The notes below the pieces were generated by a model that saw only the letters and a list, made by a program, of their open reading frames with translations, was not told the DNA's origin and ran no database searches. The position numbers were made by a program, and so were the translations under genes. From positions 1-44,967 of the forward strand of contig CAMPCW010000004.1 in assembly GCA_946647665.1 (NCBI GenBank): a stretch of 44,967 bases of DNA. The letters run 5' to 3'. Numbering within the stretch: the first letter of the stretch is position 1; each line of letters begins with the position of its first letter. Of the stretch, positions 1 through 9,746 are shown piece after piece. Origin of the DNA: an uncultured Caryophanales bacterium (lineage in GTDB: Bacteria; Bacillota_I; Bacilli_A; RFN20; CAG-826).

Positions 1-35
1 ATAGCCCTTATAGGGTCGAGTCAGTACAACGTATT

Positions 36-974
36 TTATGCGTTGGTACTATTTTGTTCTACTTTTCTTTTATATTTTACTAACAAATAAGACAAGATAG
101 TAAATCCTATTAATAGAACAATACCAATAGGTATTTCTACATATAAAGGCATATATACATAACTTCCAATAGACCATGCTTGATAGTATTCATAGATTTT
201 ATAGTTGAAGAATAAGGCAATAACGCTTCCAACAACAAAACCGATAATGGAGTAGAAAGTGTAGCTATGATACTTATTGAGCAAATAATGCATTAATTTA
301 GAGATGAAATAAAAACCTAATATAACGCCTACTAAAAAACATAATAAGATTCCTACTAGGCTACCAAAGTTTGACCAGTTACCATGAATACAATCTTTTA
401 AAGTTGATGTCACATTGTTAATTAATGGTGCATAAAATCCCATTAATAATAAAAGCATGCCTCCAGATAATCCTGGAACAACTAAAGCAACAGAGGCAAC
501 AAAGCCTACTGGAATTAATACAAAATAAAACCAAACAGGAGTGTTGATAAAATATGCAGAGACATCAGCTTTTACTAATACGCTACCAACACCTAAGCCA
601 ATGGCGATTAAAGCGCTGACAATTAAGATAATGTAATGCATTTTATTTGGCTTAGTATCTTTAACTTCATCTTTAATTCCTGGGATAGAGCCAATAATAA
701 AACCTGCAAAGATACAAATCACACCAAAGACAAAACCATTTAATGCTTTATCCATTAAATAGATTGTTGGAATTAAAGCAACAACAACGCCTATAAGAAT
801 TGGAAGTAATACTCTAATAGCTTCTTTAAAATGCTTTAAGATATTACTTACTGCCCAAATTAGTTTGTCGTAGACTTTTAAAATAACGGCGATAGTACCC
901 CCGCTTACACCTGGTACAGCGCTAGCAAAGCCTATGCCTATACCTGCTAAAAAAGTTTTTAACCAATTTTTCAT
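36..974 (-). CDS. DUF368 family membrane protein (putative polyprenyl-phosphate transporter, PopT-like)
   Basis: N-terminal GIGIGFASAVPGVSGGT and internal VALVVPGLSGGMLLLLMGFY repeats typical of DUF368; multiple TM segments. Confidence 0.85.
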   Translation of the reverse strand: MKNWLKTFLAGIGIGFASAVPGVSGGTIAVILKVYDKLIWAVSNILKHFKEAIRVLLPILIGVVVALIPTIYLMDKALNGFVFGVICIFAGFIIGSIPGIKDEVKDTKPNKMHYIILIVSALIAIGLGVGSVLVKADVSAYFINTPVWFYFVLIPVGFVASVALVVPGLSGGMLLLLMGFYAPLINNVTSTLKDCIHGNWSNFGSLVGILLCFLVGVILGFYFISKLMHYLLNKYHSYTFYSIIGFVVGSVIALFFNYKIYEYYQAWSIGSYVYMPLYVEIPIGIVLLIGFTILSYLLVKYKRKVEQNSTNA

Positions 975-981
975 ACTAGAT

Positions 982-987
982 AGTATA
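982..987 (-). promoter_or_regulatory. -10 box (TATACT) 7 nt before the DUF368 ATG; putative leaderless promoter
   Basis: Minus strand TATACT-ATCTAGT-ATG. Confidence 0.45.
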
Positions 988-1033
988 TAACATTTTTCAA
1001 ATTAACATATATGTTTATTTGATAATTTGGTAT

Positions 1034-1039
1034 TATATT
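1034..1039 (+). promoter_or_regulatory. -10 box (TATATT) 8 nt before pth ATG; putative leaderless promoter
   Basis: TATATT-aagcgatt-ATG, no SD. Confidence 0.5.
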
Positions 1040-1047
1040 AAGCGATT

Positions 1048-1602
1048 ATGAAATTAATTGTCGGTTTAGGTAATCCAGGAAAGAAATACGAGCATACTCG
1101 TCATAATATGGGCTTTGACACAGTCGACCTCTTTTCTGAATTAGCTAAAATCGATATTGATAAAGAAGCTTTTAAAGGATTAGTAGGTAGAGGAAAAGTC
1201 TTTGATGAAGATGTTTATTTATTAAAACCACAAACATATATGAATTTAAGTGGTGAATCCGTTAGAGAAATAACTTCTTATTTTAAAATTCCTACTGAAG
1301 ACATTATTGTTATTTATGATGATTTAGATTTAGAGCCAGGAAAAATTAGACTTCGCTTATCTGGATCAAGCGGTGGACATAAGGGCATTCAAAACATTAT
1401 TGAAAATCTTGGAACAGAAAACATTAAGCGTATCAGAATTGGTATTGGCAAACCAACATTTGATACGATTGATTATGTCTTAGGTAAGCCGTTAAAAGAA
1501 GAAAGACCTCTAATTGATGAGGCAATTAATAAAGCTACTGAAGCACTAAAAGAAATTCTAAAGCATAACTTTGATAGTGCGATGAATAAATTCAATCATT
1601 AA
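1048..1602 (+). CDS. pth: Peptidyl-tRNA hydrolase
   Basis: MKLIVGLGNPGKKYEHTRHNMGF; DDLDLEPGKIRLR; GSSGGHKGI. Confidence 0.97.
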   Translation: MKLIVGLGNPGKKYEHTRHNMGFDTVDLFSELAKIDIDKEAFKGLVGRGKVFDEDVYLLKPQTYMNLSGESVREITSYFKIPTEDIIVIYDDLDLEPGKIRLRLSGSSGGHKGIQNIIENLGTENIKRIRIGIGKPTFDTIDYVLGKPLKEERPLIDEAINKATEALKEILKHNFDSAMNKFNH

Positions 1603-1662
1603 GGAGGAAGTTAGACGAACTTATTTGATAAATTAAAAACCAATAAAGCGATACCCCCCTAC

Positions 1663-4600
1663 TTGGCAAAAAGTGGGCATTTTGTCGTGGATGATTTAGT
1701 GGGAATTTCTTTATTAACCGCAAGTTCTCTCAAAGAAGAAAAAGGCAAATATCTTCTTATAACTTCTAACTTATATAAAGCCCAAAAGCTCTATACTTTC
1801 TTAAATAGTTTATTACCAAAAACCAATGTCTCGTTATATGTTTCTGATGAATTAATTAGGGCTGAAACTTTAGCGATGTCTAAGGAAATGAGCGCTAATC
1901 GTATCTATTCTTTAGACAATATTATTAATGGAAAAACTGACATTATTATTGCAAATATCTCAGCAATTAGTAGGTTTTTGCCGGAAAAATCTCTATTTTT
2001 AGATAGTTGCTTCACCTTTAAGGTTTCACAATCAATCGACCTAAAATCTTTAAAATCTAAGCTTGTTAGAGCGGGCTATACACAAGTAAATAAAGTTGAT
2101 CAGTCTCTTCAATTTGCATCTCGAGGGGACATACTTGATATCTATTCTGTTAACTATGACGATCCGATAAGAATTGAATTATTTGATGATGAAATTGAGT
2201 CTATTAGATTCTTTGATTTAGCAAGTCAATCTTCTAAAGAAAAAGTTGAAAAAGTTAAAGTGCTACCCGCAAATGATTTCATCCTTTCTGATGATGATTT
2301 AAAAGTGATCACCAATCGTATTTACGAACAATTAGAAAAAGATAAAGAAGTATTAAATCCTACTGATTTTTCTAACTTAAGAGATATGGTTGATAATGAT
2401 GTATCTGAGCTAATTGAATTCCAATATACCCCACGATTATACCGCTATTATTCTTTACTTGATGATCGGCTTAAATCTTTACTTGATTATACAAAGGAAT
2501 ATACAACTGTTTTAGTGGACGAGCCATCTATTAGAGCTAGTTCGCAAATGTTAGAAGAGGAGTCTTTTGCCTTTTTAGAAGAACTGTTTGAAAATGGTAA
2601 ATCAATTTCTCATCTTAAATTGTGTTATTCGTTTGATGAGTTAAATTTTACTCGAAGTAACATTATACGTACCTCTTTATTACAATCTAGTGATAAAGAT
2701 ATCGTTTTTAACTGTAAGAACATTCCTTTTGAAGTCTCTAAAGATAGTGATGTTATTAACATTATTCATAATTATATAAACCAGAATTATCTATTAAATA
2801 TTTCATTAAGCTCTAAGCAGCATTTAAATTCGATTATTGATTTATTAAATTCTTCCCATATTCCATTTGAAATGGTTAAAGAATATGGGCTACCTAATAA
2901 ACATCAAATTGGTCTATCTATTTCTAATATTCCTTCTGGCTTTGTTTTAGAAGATGAAAAGATTGTCTTTCTGACTTCTAAAGAACTATTTAATGAGAAA
3001 ATTAGAATTACTCGATTTGATAATCGTTTTAAAGAAGCGACAATTTTAAAAAGTTATGAAGATTTAACTCCTGGAGATTATGTTGTCCATGAATATCAAG
3101 GAATTGGCCAATTCCTAGAACTACAAACTCTTGAAGTAGAAGGAAAACATCAAGATTATTTAAAACTTGCTTATCATGGTGGAGAAATCTTATATGTCCC
3201 ATTATCCCAATTCCAATTAATCAGGAAATATTTAGGTAAAGAAGGTGCAAGACCTCGCTTATCTAGATTGCACACAAAAGATTGGGAAAGAACTAAAGCT
3301 AAAATAAAAGAAAGAATTCATGATTTAGCGGAGCGATTATTTTCTTTATATGTAGAAAGAAGTCATATTGAAGGATATGCCTTTTGTAAAGATGATGAAT
3401 TTCAAAAGGCATTCGAAGACAGCTGTGAATTTGAATTAACTAAAGACCAGCTTCGATCTTTAAATGAAATAAAAGAAGATATGGAGTCTACCCATCCTAT
3501 GGATAGATTGCTTTGTGGTGACGTTGGCTTTGGTAAAACTGAGGTAGCTTTTAGAGCGATATTTAAATGTATCAACTCTGGTAAACAAGCAGTTTTATTA
3601 TGTCCAACTACATTATTAGCTAGACAACACTATGAAGTTGCCTTAGAAAGATTTTCTAAATTTGATATTAAAATTGCGATATTCTCTAGACTTGTTCCTG
3701 AAAAGAAGCAAAAAGAATATATCAAAGATATAGAAGCGGGTAAAATTCATTTAATTATTGGTACCCACAGATTATTATCTAACGACATCGTCTATAAAGA
3801 TCTTGGTCTTTTAGTAATAGATGAAGAACAAAGATTTGGTGTAGAACAAAAAGAAAGACTTAAAGAACTTAAATCTAATATCGATGTTTTGACTTTAAGC
3901 GCAACGCCAATTCCAAGAACCTTACAAATTTCATTATTAGGTGTTAGAAGTATGTCTCAAATTACTACTCCTCCCGGAGAAAGGATGCCAATTCAGACAT
4001 ACGTGACTCCTTTTAATACTCAAGTTATTAAAGAATTAATTCAAAGAGAACTTGGTAGAGATGGACAAGTATTTTATCTACATAACGACATTGAAACTAT
4101 CTATGAGATTGCTTCTAGATTAAAAAGAGCAATACCAAGTGCGAATATCGCTGTTGCGCATGGAAAAATGACCAGAAACGATATAGAAGACACAATGATA
4201 AAATTTTATTCTGGAGAAATTCAAGTTTTAGTTTGCACATCTATTATTGAAAACGGCATTGATGTTCCTAACGCTAACATGATAATAGTTGATGATTCAG
4301 AAAGATACGGATTAGCTCAGCTATATCAAATTAAAGGTAGAGTTGGAAGAGGCAATAGAATTGCATATGCCTATTTAATGTATAATGGCAATAAAGTCTT
4401 AAAAGAAGACACTCAAAAACGTTTAAGGGCGTTACAAGATTTTACTGCTCTAGGTAGTGGATATAAAATTGCTCAAAGAGATCTGATGATTAGAGGAGCA
4501 GGAGATATTTTAGGACCTGAACAAGCCGGCTTTATCGATTCAATTGGCTTAGACATGTATATCAAATTATTAAATGAAGCAGTAAAAGAGAAAATTGATG

Positions 4601-5097
4601 GCGTGGAACATAAAGAAGAGCAATATAACAAAACTTTATCTCTGGCCTTTGATGCATATATACCTCAAGAATATGCCTCTGATAGTGATAAGATTGAACT
4701 CTATCACGACATTTTAGCGGCGTCTTCGATTGATTCTTTAACCGAAATCAAAAACAAAGTTAGAGATATTTATGGACGCCTACCAGAAGAAGTTGAGCAA
4801 CTTTTCTATAAACGCGCAATTGATTTAATGGTTAAGCAATGCGAGATAAGCGATATTAAAGAAAATAAGATGAATGTTGAATTATATTTAGGTGATAATT
4901 TTATAAATATTAAAGGCATAGGCAACATTTTATTTGAAGCACTTATTCCTTATTTATCTATTATTAAGATCAGTTATTTAAATCACAAATTTAAAATTGT
5001 GATGTCAAAAAAAGGAAATTGGTTAATAGATTTAGAAAATATATTAAAATCATTAGTGAATATCATTAATACAAACGAGATAGTTTTAAAAGCATGA
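1663..5097 (+). CDS. mfd: Transcription-repair coupling factor Mfd (real start may be ACG at 1615)
   Basis: CarD-like region, Walker [30 protein letters not shown]; follows pth as in Firmicutes. Strong SD (AAGGAGG, 1601-1607) lies upstream of the ORF-caller TTG start. Confidence 0.96.
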   Translation: MAKSGHFVVDDLVGISLLTASSLKEEKGKYLLITSNLYKAQKLYTFLNSLLPKTNVSLYVSDELIRAETLAMSKEMSANRIYSLDNIINGKTDIIIANISAISRFLPEKSLFLDSCFTFKVSQSIDLKSLKSKLVRAGYTQVNKVDQSLQFASRGDILDIYSVNYDDPIRIELFDDEIESIRFFDLASQSSKEKVEKVKVLPANDFILSDDDLKVITNRIYEQLEKDKEVLNPTDFSNLRDMVDNDVSELIEFQYTPRLYRYYSLLDDRLKSLLDYTKEYTTVLVDEPSIRASSQMLEEESFAFLEELFENGKSISHLKLCYSFDELNFTRSNIIRTSLLQSSDKDIVFNCKNIPFEVSKDSDVINIIHNYINQNYLLNISLSSKQHLNSIIDLLNSSHIPFEMVKEYGLPNKHQIGLSISNIPSGFVLEDEKIVFLTSKELFNEKIRITRFDNRFKEATILKSYEDLTPGDYVVHEYQGIGQFLELQTLEVEGKHQDYLKLAYHGGEILYVPLSQFQLIRKYLGKEGARPRLSRLHTKDWERTKAKIKERIHDLAERLFSLYVERSHIEGYAFCKDDEFQKAFEDSCEFELTKDQLRSLNEIKEDMESTHPMDRLLCGDVGFGKTEVAFRAIFKCINSGKQAVLLCPTTLLARQHYEVALERFSKFDIKIAIFSRLVPEKKQKEYIKDIEAGKIHLIIGTHRLLSNDIVYKDLGLLVIDEEQRFGVEQKERLKELKSNIDVLTLSATPIPRTLQISLLGVRSMSQITTPPGERMPIQTYVTPFNTQVIKELIQRELGRDGQVFYLHNDIETIYEIASRLKRAIPSANIAVAHGKMTRNDIEDTMIKFYSGEIQVLVCTSIIENGIDVPNANMIIVDDSERYGLAQLYQIKGRVGRGNRIAYAYLMYNGNKVLKEDTQKRLRALQDFTALGSGYKIAQRDLMIRGAGDILGPEQAGFIDSIGLDMYIKLLNEAVKEKIDGVEHKEEQYNKTLSLAFDAYIPQEYASDSDKIELYHDILAASSIDSLTEIKNKVRDIYGRLPEEVEQLFYKRAIDLMVKQCEISDIKENKMNVELYLGDNFINIKGIGNILFEALIPYLSIIKISYLNHKFKIVMSKKGNWLIDLENILKSLVNIINTNEIVLKA

Positions 5098-5330
5098 GAC
5101 TAGATTTATTTTTAAAAGATTCAAGAATTATTAAAAGAAGAACCATTGCTAAAGAGTTCTGTGAACGAGGTTTAGTAAAAGTTAATGAAAAAGTGGCTAA
5201 ACCATCTTTTGAAATTAGAGGTGGAGAAACCATCAAAATTAAGTTTGGTGACAATGAATTTTCTATTATTGCTAAAGTTAATCAAGTAGGTAAAAAAGAA
5301 AGAGCAAGTTATGACCCTGTCGGATCTTGA
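5094..5330 (+). CDS. rqcP: S4-domain RNA-binding protein, RqcP/YabO (Hsp15-like)
   Basis: [39 protein letters not shown]4 fold; ATGA overlap with mfd; conserved position downstream of mfd. Confidence 0.85.
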   Translation: MRLDLFLKDSRIIKRRTIAKEFCERGLVKVNEKVAKPSFEIRGGETIKIKFGDNEFSIIAKVNQVGKKERASYDPVGS

Positions 5331-6522
5331 TAAAAGCAAGAGATATTTGTTGGCGTGTTCCTTTGGTCCAGACTCCATGGCTCTTTTTCATTTACTAAGA
5401 ATTAATAAGTTTAATTTTGCGTGTGCGATTGTTAATTATCATCTTAGAGAAGAAAGTGATTCTGAAGTACTTGGATTAGTTAAATACGCTAAAGAGTTTA
5501 ATATTGATGTACACGTATTAGATGTTAAAGAAAAAATAGAAAAAAATGTCGAAGCCACATGCCGTGAAATTAGATATAAATTCTTTAAAGATTTATCTAT
5601 TCAGTTTGACTATTTCGCGACTCTAGTGGCTCATCATCAAGATGACCTGATTGAGACATATTTAATGCAAAAAGAACGACAAAATAACCCAATTTTTTAT
5701 GGAATTTCATCAGAAACGTTTATTTATGGGGTTAATGTAATTAGGCCATTATTAGACTACAAAAAAAGTGAGTTACAAAAGATTTGCGACGAGAATAATG
5801 TTCCATATTGTATTGATAAATCTAACTTTGATATTTCAATTATGAGAAACAAAATTAGACACAATGTTGTCTTGAAAATGATTGAAAGAGACCGCGAAAA
5901 AATTCTACAAGAAATTAATAATGAAAACGCTAGTTTAAAATCATTATTTAAATCAATTGATATTAAAAGATTAAGCGATGTTAATTATGTTTCTAATTTG
6001 GATTTTACATCGCAATGTTATGCATTAAATTATTTAGTTAAAAATATTAACGCTTCTTTTAGTCTATCAAAAAAGAATGTAGGTCAAATTATTAAGATAT
6101 TAAAATCCTCAAAACCTAACGGGCAATTTCTTATTTATAAAGGGCTATATTTATTTAAAGAATATGACTATTTCGAATTTGGTGTAAATAAAGCCGAACC
6201 TCGTGATTTTAGTTATACTTTACCTTGCCCTGGAATATTAGATACTCCCTTCTTTTATTTAAACTTTAAGATGGATACTTCTGATCGCCATGTTGATTTT
6301 GAAGATTATCCTTTAACCATTCGTAACATCAAAAAGAATGATTTCATAATAATTAATGGATATAAAGCAAAAGCGCAAAGATTATTAATTGATTGGAAAG
6401 TACCATTTAGAAAAAGATTGGTTTGGCCAGCAATTTTAAATAAAAACGGCAATGTGATTTATATTCCTCGTTATCGAAACGATTTTAAAATGACCAAAGA
6501 ACTAAGTTTTTATGTTAAATAA
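5311..6522 (+). CDS. tilS: tRNA(Ile)-lysidine synthase
   Basis: PP-loop-like SFGPDSMAL, VNYHLREESDSE, HHQDDLIETYLMQ, RNKIRHNV; sits between rqcP and ftsH. Confidence 0.9.
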   Translation: MTLSDLDKSKRYLLACSFGPDSMALFHLLRINKFNFACAIVNYHLREESDSEVLGLVKYAKEFNIDVHVLDVKEKIEKNVEATCREIRYKFFKDLSIQFDYFATLVAHHQDDLIETYLMQKERQNNPIFYGISSETFIYGVNVIRPLLDYKKSELQKICDENNVPYCIDKSNFDISIMRNKIRHNVVLKMIERDREKILQEINNENASLKSLFKSIDIKRLSDVNYVSNLDFTSQCYALNYLVKNINASFSLSKKNVGQIIKILKSSKPNGQFLIYKGLYLFKEYDYFEFGVNKAEPRDFSYTLPCPGILDTPFFYLNFKMDTSDRHVDFEDYPLTIRNIKKNDFIIINGYKAKAQRLLIDWKVPFRKRLVWPAILNKNGNVIYIPRYRNDFKMTKELSFYVK

Positions 6523-6561
6523 GAACTTCTGTTTTTGCTTTTCAAATTATATAAAAACTAA

Positions 6562-6616
6562 TATAATCAATATATCTTTTTAAGATATCGTATCAATATT
6601 GATATGGAGGTAAATT
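6562..6616 (+). promoter_or_regulatory. ftsH promoter/leader with two inverted repeats
   Basis: TATAAT at 6562-6567; ATATCTT-ttt-AAGATAT (6572-6588); palindrome TATCAATATTGATA (6591-6604); SD GGAGG. Confidence 0.5.
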
Positions 6617-6619
6617 TTT

Positions 6620-8686
6620 ATGCCAGAAAATAATAACAATCCGAACAATATGCCAAGACGAAGAATTTCTTTTGGCTTTATTTTTTCTATATTATTAGTT
6701 GCCGGTTTAATCGGTATTTTTGCTTATCGTATGTTTGGAAATAGAGATAACTCTACACCTCTAACTTCTAAAGCGTATGTTCAAGCTCTTGTTAATAAGC
6801 AAGTAAAAACAACAGTTATTACACATCACTTCGAGGGCAGTTATGTTACTTTAAGTGGTCAACTTTCTAATAACACTAAATATGTTTGTACCGTCGATAA
6901 TTCTACTTATGACAGTAAAGAAATTAGCTATACCGTTAAGGTTGTTGAAGAAACAATTACTGTTGTTGAAGCTAAAAATACCGAACATCCTGATGGTGTA
7001 TATCACAAAGATGAAGTTATTGAATTACCAAAACTTAGCCTTAATTATTGGGTCAGTAAGTATACAACTGAAGCTATTGCGGTAAATGATGTTTATCAAT
7101 CAAGCTGGTGGGATAGTTGGGGTCCAACTATTATTATGCTTGTTGGTTCCGCTATTATTGTTATCTTCTTGTTCTCCAGATTATCTGGATCTATTGGTGG
7201 TGCTAATAGACAAGCCATGGATTTCAATAAGTCACGCGCTAGAAGAATTCAAGATTCTAAAGTTAGATTTAAGGATGTTGCTGGTTGTGACGAAGAAAAA
7301 GCAGAAATGGAAGAAATCGTCGAATACCTAAAAGACCCATTAAAATTCACCAAGTTTGGTGCAAAGTTGCCAAAAGGTGTTTTATTAGTGGGTTCCCCAG
7401 GTACAGGTAAGACTTTACTTGCAAAGGCTGTCGCTGGAGAAGCAGGTGTTCCATTCTTTTCAATTTCTGGTTCTGACTTTGTTGAAATGTTTGTTGGTGT
7501 TGGTGCTGGTAGAGTTAGAGATATGTTTAGAACCGCTAAAGCAAACGCTCCATGTTTAGTATTCATCGATGAAATTGATGCTGTTGGTAGACAAAGAGGT
7601 GCTGGCTTAGGTGGTGGAAACGATGAAAGAGAGCAAACTCTTAACCAACTTTTAGTTGAGATGGACGGATTCTCTGATAATTCCGGTATCATCGTTATGG
7701 CCGCAACTAATAGAGATGATGTTCTTGATCCAGCTCTTTTAAGAGCAGGTCGTTTTGATAGAAAAATTACTGTTTCGCTTCCAGATAGAGAAGGAAGAGA
7801 AGCAATCTTTAAAGTACATTCTAGAAATAAGAAGCTTGCAAAAGACGTAGATTTTACTGCTATCGCTAAAAGAACGGTTGGATTCTCTGGTGCTGATATT
7901 GAAAATATCATGAATGAAGCTGCTATCTTAGCAGTAAGAAGAAGAAAGACAGAAATCACAACTGCAGAAATTGATGAAGCTATTGATAGACGAATTGCTG
8001 GACCTGCTAAATCTTCTCGTTCTTTAAATGCTCATGAGCGCGATGTCGTAGCACACCACGAAGCTGGTCATGCTATTATCGGATTAAAGCTTGAACATTC
8101 TGATAAAGTCCAAAAGATTACTATTATTCCTCGTGGCAATACAGGCGGTCATGTCCGCATGACTCCAGAAGAAGATCGCTTCTTATTAACTAGAAAAGAA
8201 TTAATTGCTCGTATTGTGGGTTATCTTGGCGGCCGTTCATCTGAAGAAGTTTTCTTTGATGATATCTCTTCAGGAGCGCAAAATGATATCGAAATGGCAA
8301 CTAGAATTGCTCGTTTAATGGTCACAGAATTAGGTATGTCTTCCTTAGGTCCAATCCAATACGAAAGAGATACTGGTAGCGTGTTCTTAGGACGTGATTA
8401 TACCTCAAGTCAAAAGAATTTCTCCTTGGCGACTGCAGAGAAAATTGATGCTGAAGTCCAAAAGATTATTAATGAGGCTCACGAAGAAGCTAAGAGTATC
8501 ATTATTAAATATAAAGATGATGTTGAATTAATTGCAAAAACTCTTCTTGAGTACGAACAAATTACCGCAGAAGAGATCGATTATTTGCTCGAACATCGTC
8601 ATCTCAAAAAGGCTGAAAAAGATTCGGTTGAAGAAAAATCTCAACCTGAACCTGAGCCAATTCAAGGAGAAGAGAAAGGGGAATAA
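6620..8686 (+). CDS. ftsH: ATP-dependent zinc metalloprotease FtsH
   Basis: GSPGTGKTLLAKAVAGEAGVPFFSISGSDFVEMFVGVGA; HHEAGHA zinc site. Confidence 0.98.
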   Translation: MPENNNNPNNMPRRRISFGFIFSILLVAGLIGIFAYRMFGNRDNSTPLTSKAYVQALVNKQVKTTVITHHFEGSYVTLSGQLSNNTKYVCTVDNSTYDSKEISYTVKVVEETITVVEAKNTEHPDGVYHKDEVIELPKLSLNYWVSKYTTEAIAVNDVYQSSWWDSWGPTIIMLVGSAIIVIFLFSRLSGSIGGANRQAMDFNKSRARRIQDSKVRFKDVAGCDEEKAEMEEIVEYLKDPLKFTKFGAKLPKGVLLVGSPGTGKTLLAKAVAGEAGVPFFSISGSDFVEMFVGVGAGRVRDMFRTAKANAPCLVFIDEIDAVGRQRGAGLGGGNDEREQTLNQLLVEMDGFSDNSGIIVMAATNRDDVLDPALLRAGRFDRKITVSLPDREGREAIFKVHSRNKKLAKDVDFTAIAKRTVGFSGADIENIMNEAAILAVRRRKTEITTAEIDEAIDRRIAGPAKSSRSLNAHERDVVAHHEAGHAIIGLKLEHSDKVQKITIIPRGNTGGHVRMTPEEDRFLLTRKELIARIVGYLGGRSSEEVFFDDISSGAQNDIEMATRIARLMVTELGMSSLGPIQYERDTGSVFLGRDYTSSQKNFSLATAEKIDAEVQKIINEAHEEAKSIIIKYKDDVELIAKTLLEYEQITAEEIDYLLEHRHLKKAEKDSVEEKSQPEPEPIQGEEKGE

Positions 8687-8699
8687 TCCCCTCTTTTTC
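8671..8699 (+). terminator. Intrinsic terminator overlapping the ftsH stop codon
   Basis: GAGAAAGGGG-aataat-CCCCTCTTTTTCT. Confidence 0.65.
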
Positions 8700-8703
8700 T
8701 TAT

Positions 8704-9681
8704 ATGTTTAAGATTGGTGATTTAGAAATAAAATCTAATGTTGTCTTAGCTCCAATGGCTGGAATAACATCTTCAGCATATCGTAAGTTTTGTGCTTCTT
8801 TTGGGGTTGGCTATGTAGTAACTGAAATGGTCTCTGACATGGGATTGATTTATGGTAATGAAGAGACAAAGTCCTATGTTGCTTTTGATAAACTTGATGT
8901 GCCTACTGCAGTCCAATTATTTGGTAATTCAGCAGAAAATTTGGCAAAAGCCGCATCAATTTGTGAAAAAATGAATTCAAATATTGATTTTTTTGATATC
9001 AATATGGGCTGTCCAGTGCCTAAAGTTACCAAGACTGGAGCGGGCTCTAGTTTAATGAATAACCCTAAGCTATGCGGAGATATTGTTAGATCTATTAAAG
9101 AAGTAACCCATAAACCTGTCACTGTTAAAATTAGACTTGGTTCTGGAACATCAAAAGACCAATTTGTAGACGTTATTAAAGAGGTCATTAAAGCTGGAGT
9201 AGATTTAATAGCAATTCATCCTAGAAGCGCTAAAGAAATGTATGCTGGTCAACCACATTGGGATTTAATTAAAGATTTGAAAAATAGCGTAAATGTCCCT
9301 TTGATTATTAGTGGCAATATTTATACTATTGAAGATGCTATTAACGCTATGAAAATATCAGGTGCAGATGGTGTGATGGTTGCTCGTGGAGCAGTAGGAA
9401 ATCCATTGTTGATTACCAACATAAATAATCACTTTCAAGGCAAGGAAACAGTGTCAACTGATTTAAATACACAAATTAAATATTGTCTAGAGCTTGCAAG
9501 ACTACTTATCGAAGAAAAAGGAGAGCATCTTGCTATGAGAATATATCGCGGTATTGCTACTAAATTCTTTGACGGTTTCCCAAAATCAAAACAGTTGAAG
9601 TGTAGGTTATCAACTGAATTAAACAATTACTCCGATTTAGTCAGAATAATCGAAGAATATAAAAAAGAAATTGCGATATAA
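8704..9681 (+). CDS. dusB: tRNA-dihydrouridine synthase
   Basis: MFKIGDLEIKSNVVLAPMAGIT; DINMGCPVPKVTKTGAGSSLM; between ftsH and lysS. Confidence 0.95.
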   Translation: MFKIGDLEIKSNVVLAPMAGITSSAYRKFCASFGVGYVVTEMVSDMGLIYGNEETKSYVAFDKLDVPTAVQLFGNSAENLAKAASICEKMNSNIDFFDINMGCPVPKVTKTGAGSSLMNNPKLCGDIVRSIKEVTHKPVTVKIRLGSGTSKDQFVDVIKEVIKAGVDLIAIHPRSAKEMYAGQPHWDLIKDLKNSVNVPLIISGNIYTIEDAINAMKISGADGVMVARGAVGNPLLITNINNHFQGKETVSTDLNTQIKYCLELARLLIEEKGEHLAMRIYRGIATKFFDGFPKSKQLKCRLSTELNNYSDLVRIIEEYKKEIAI

Positions 9682-9746
9682 ATTAATTTTGACTACAAAG
9701 TGGTCAAAGATTCTTATATACTAATTTCAATGTGGAGGCATTATCA

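Noticed and set aside
1-50. Left-edge cttatagggtcga (7-19) identical to the rnpB 3' end at 17945-17957, plus hairpin AGTACAACG/CGTTGGTACT at 23-50
   Set aside because: A 13-nt match is not significant in a 45-kb AT-rich window and the rest of RNase P RNA is absent; the hairpin has no T tract and its context is cut by the window edge.
6855-7331. Out-of-frame + strand ORFs inside ftsH (6855-7085, 7086-7331)
   Set aside because: Overlapped by the well-supported ftsH frame; no independent start signals.
7249-7959. 236-aa antisense ORF opposite ftsH
   Set aside because: Mirrors a highly conserved AAA+ region; low-complexity Ser/Pro-rich translation and no SD or family signature. Treated as an antisense artefact.
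8874-9188. 104-aa antisense ORF opposite dusB
   Set aside because: Fully inside dusB with no recognisable domain; same artefact class as other antisense ORFs (e.g. 12820-13062, 27012-27317, 42130-42426).
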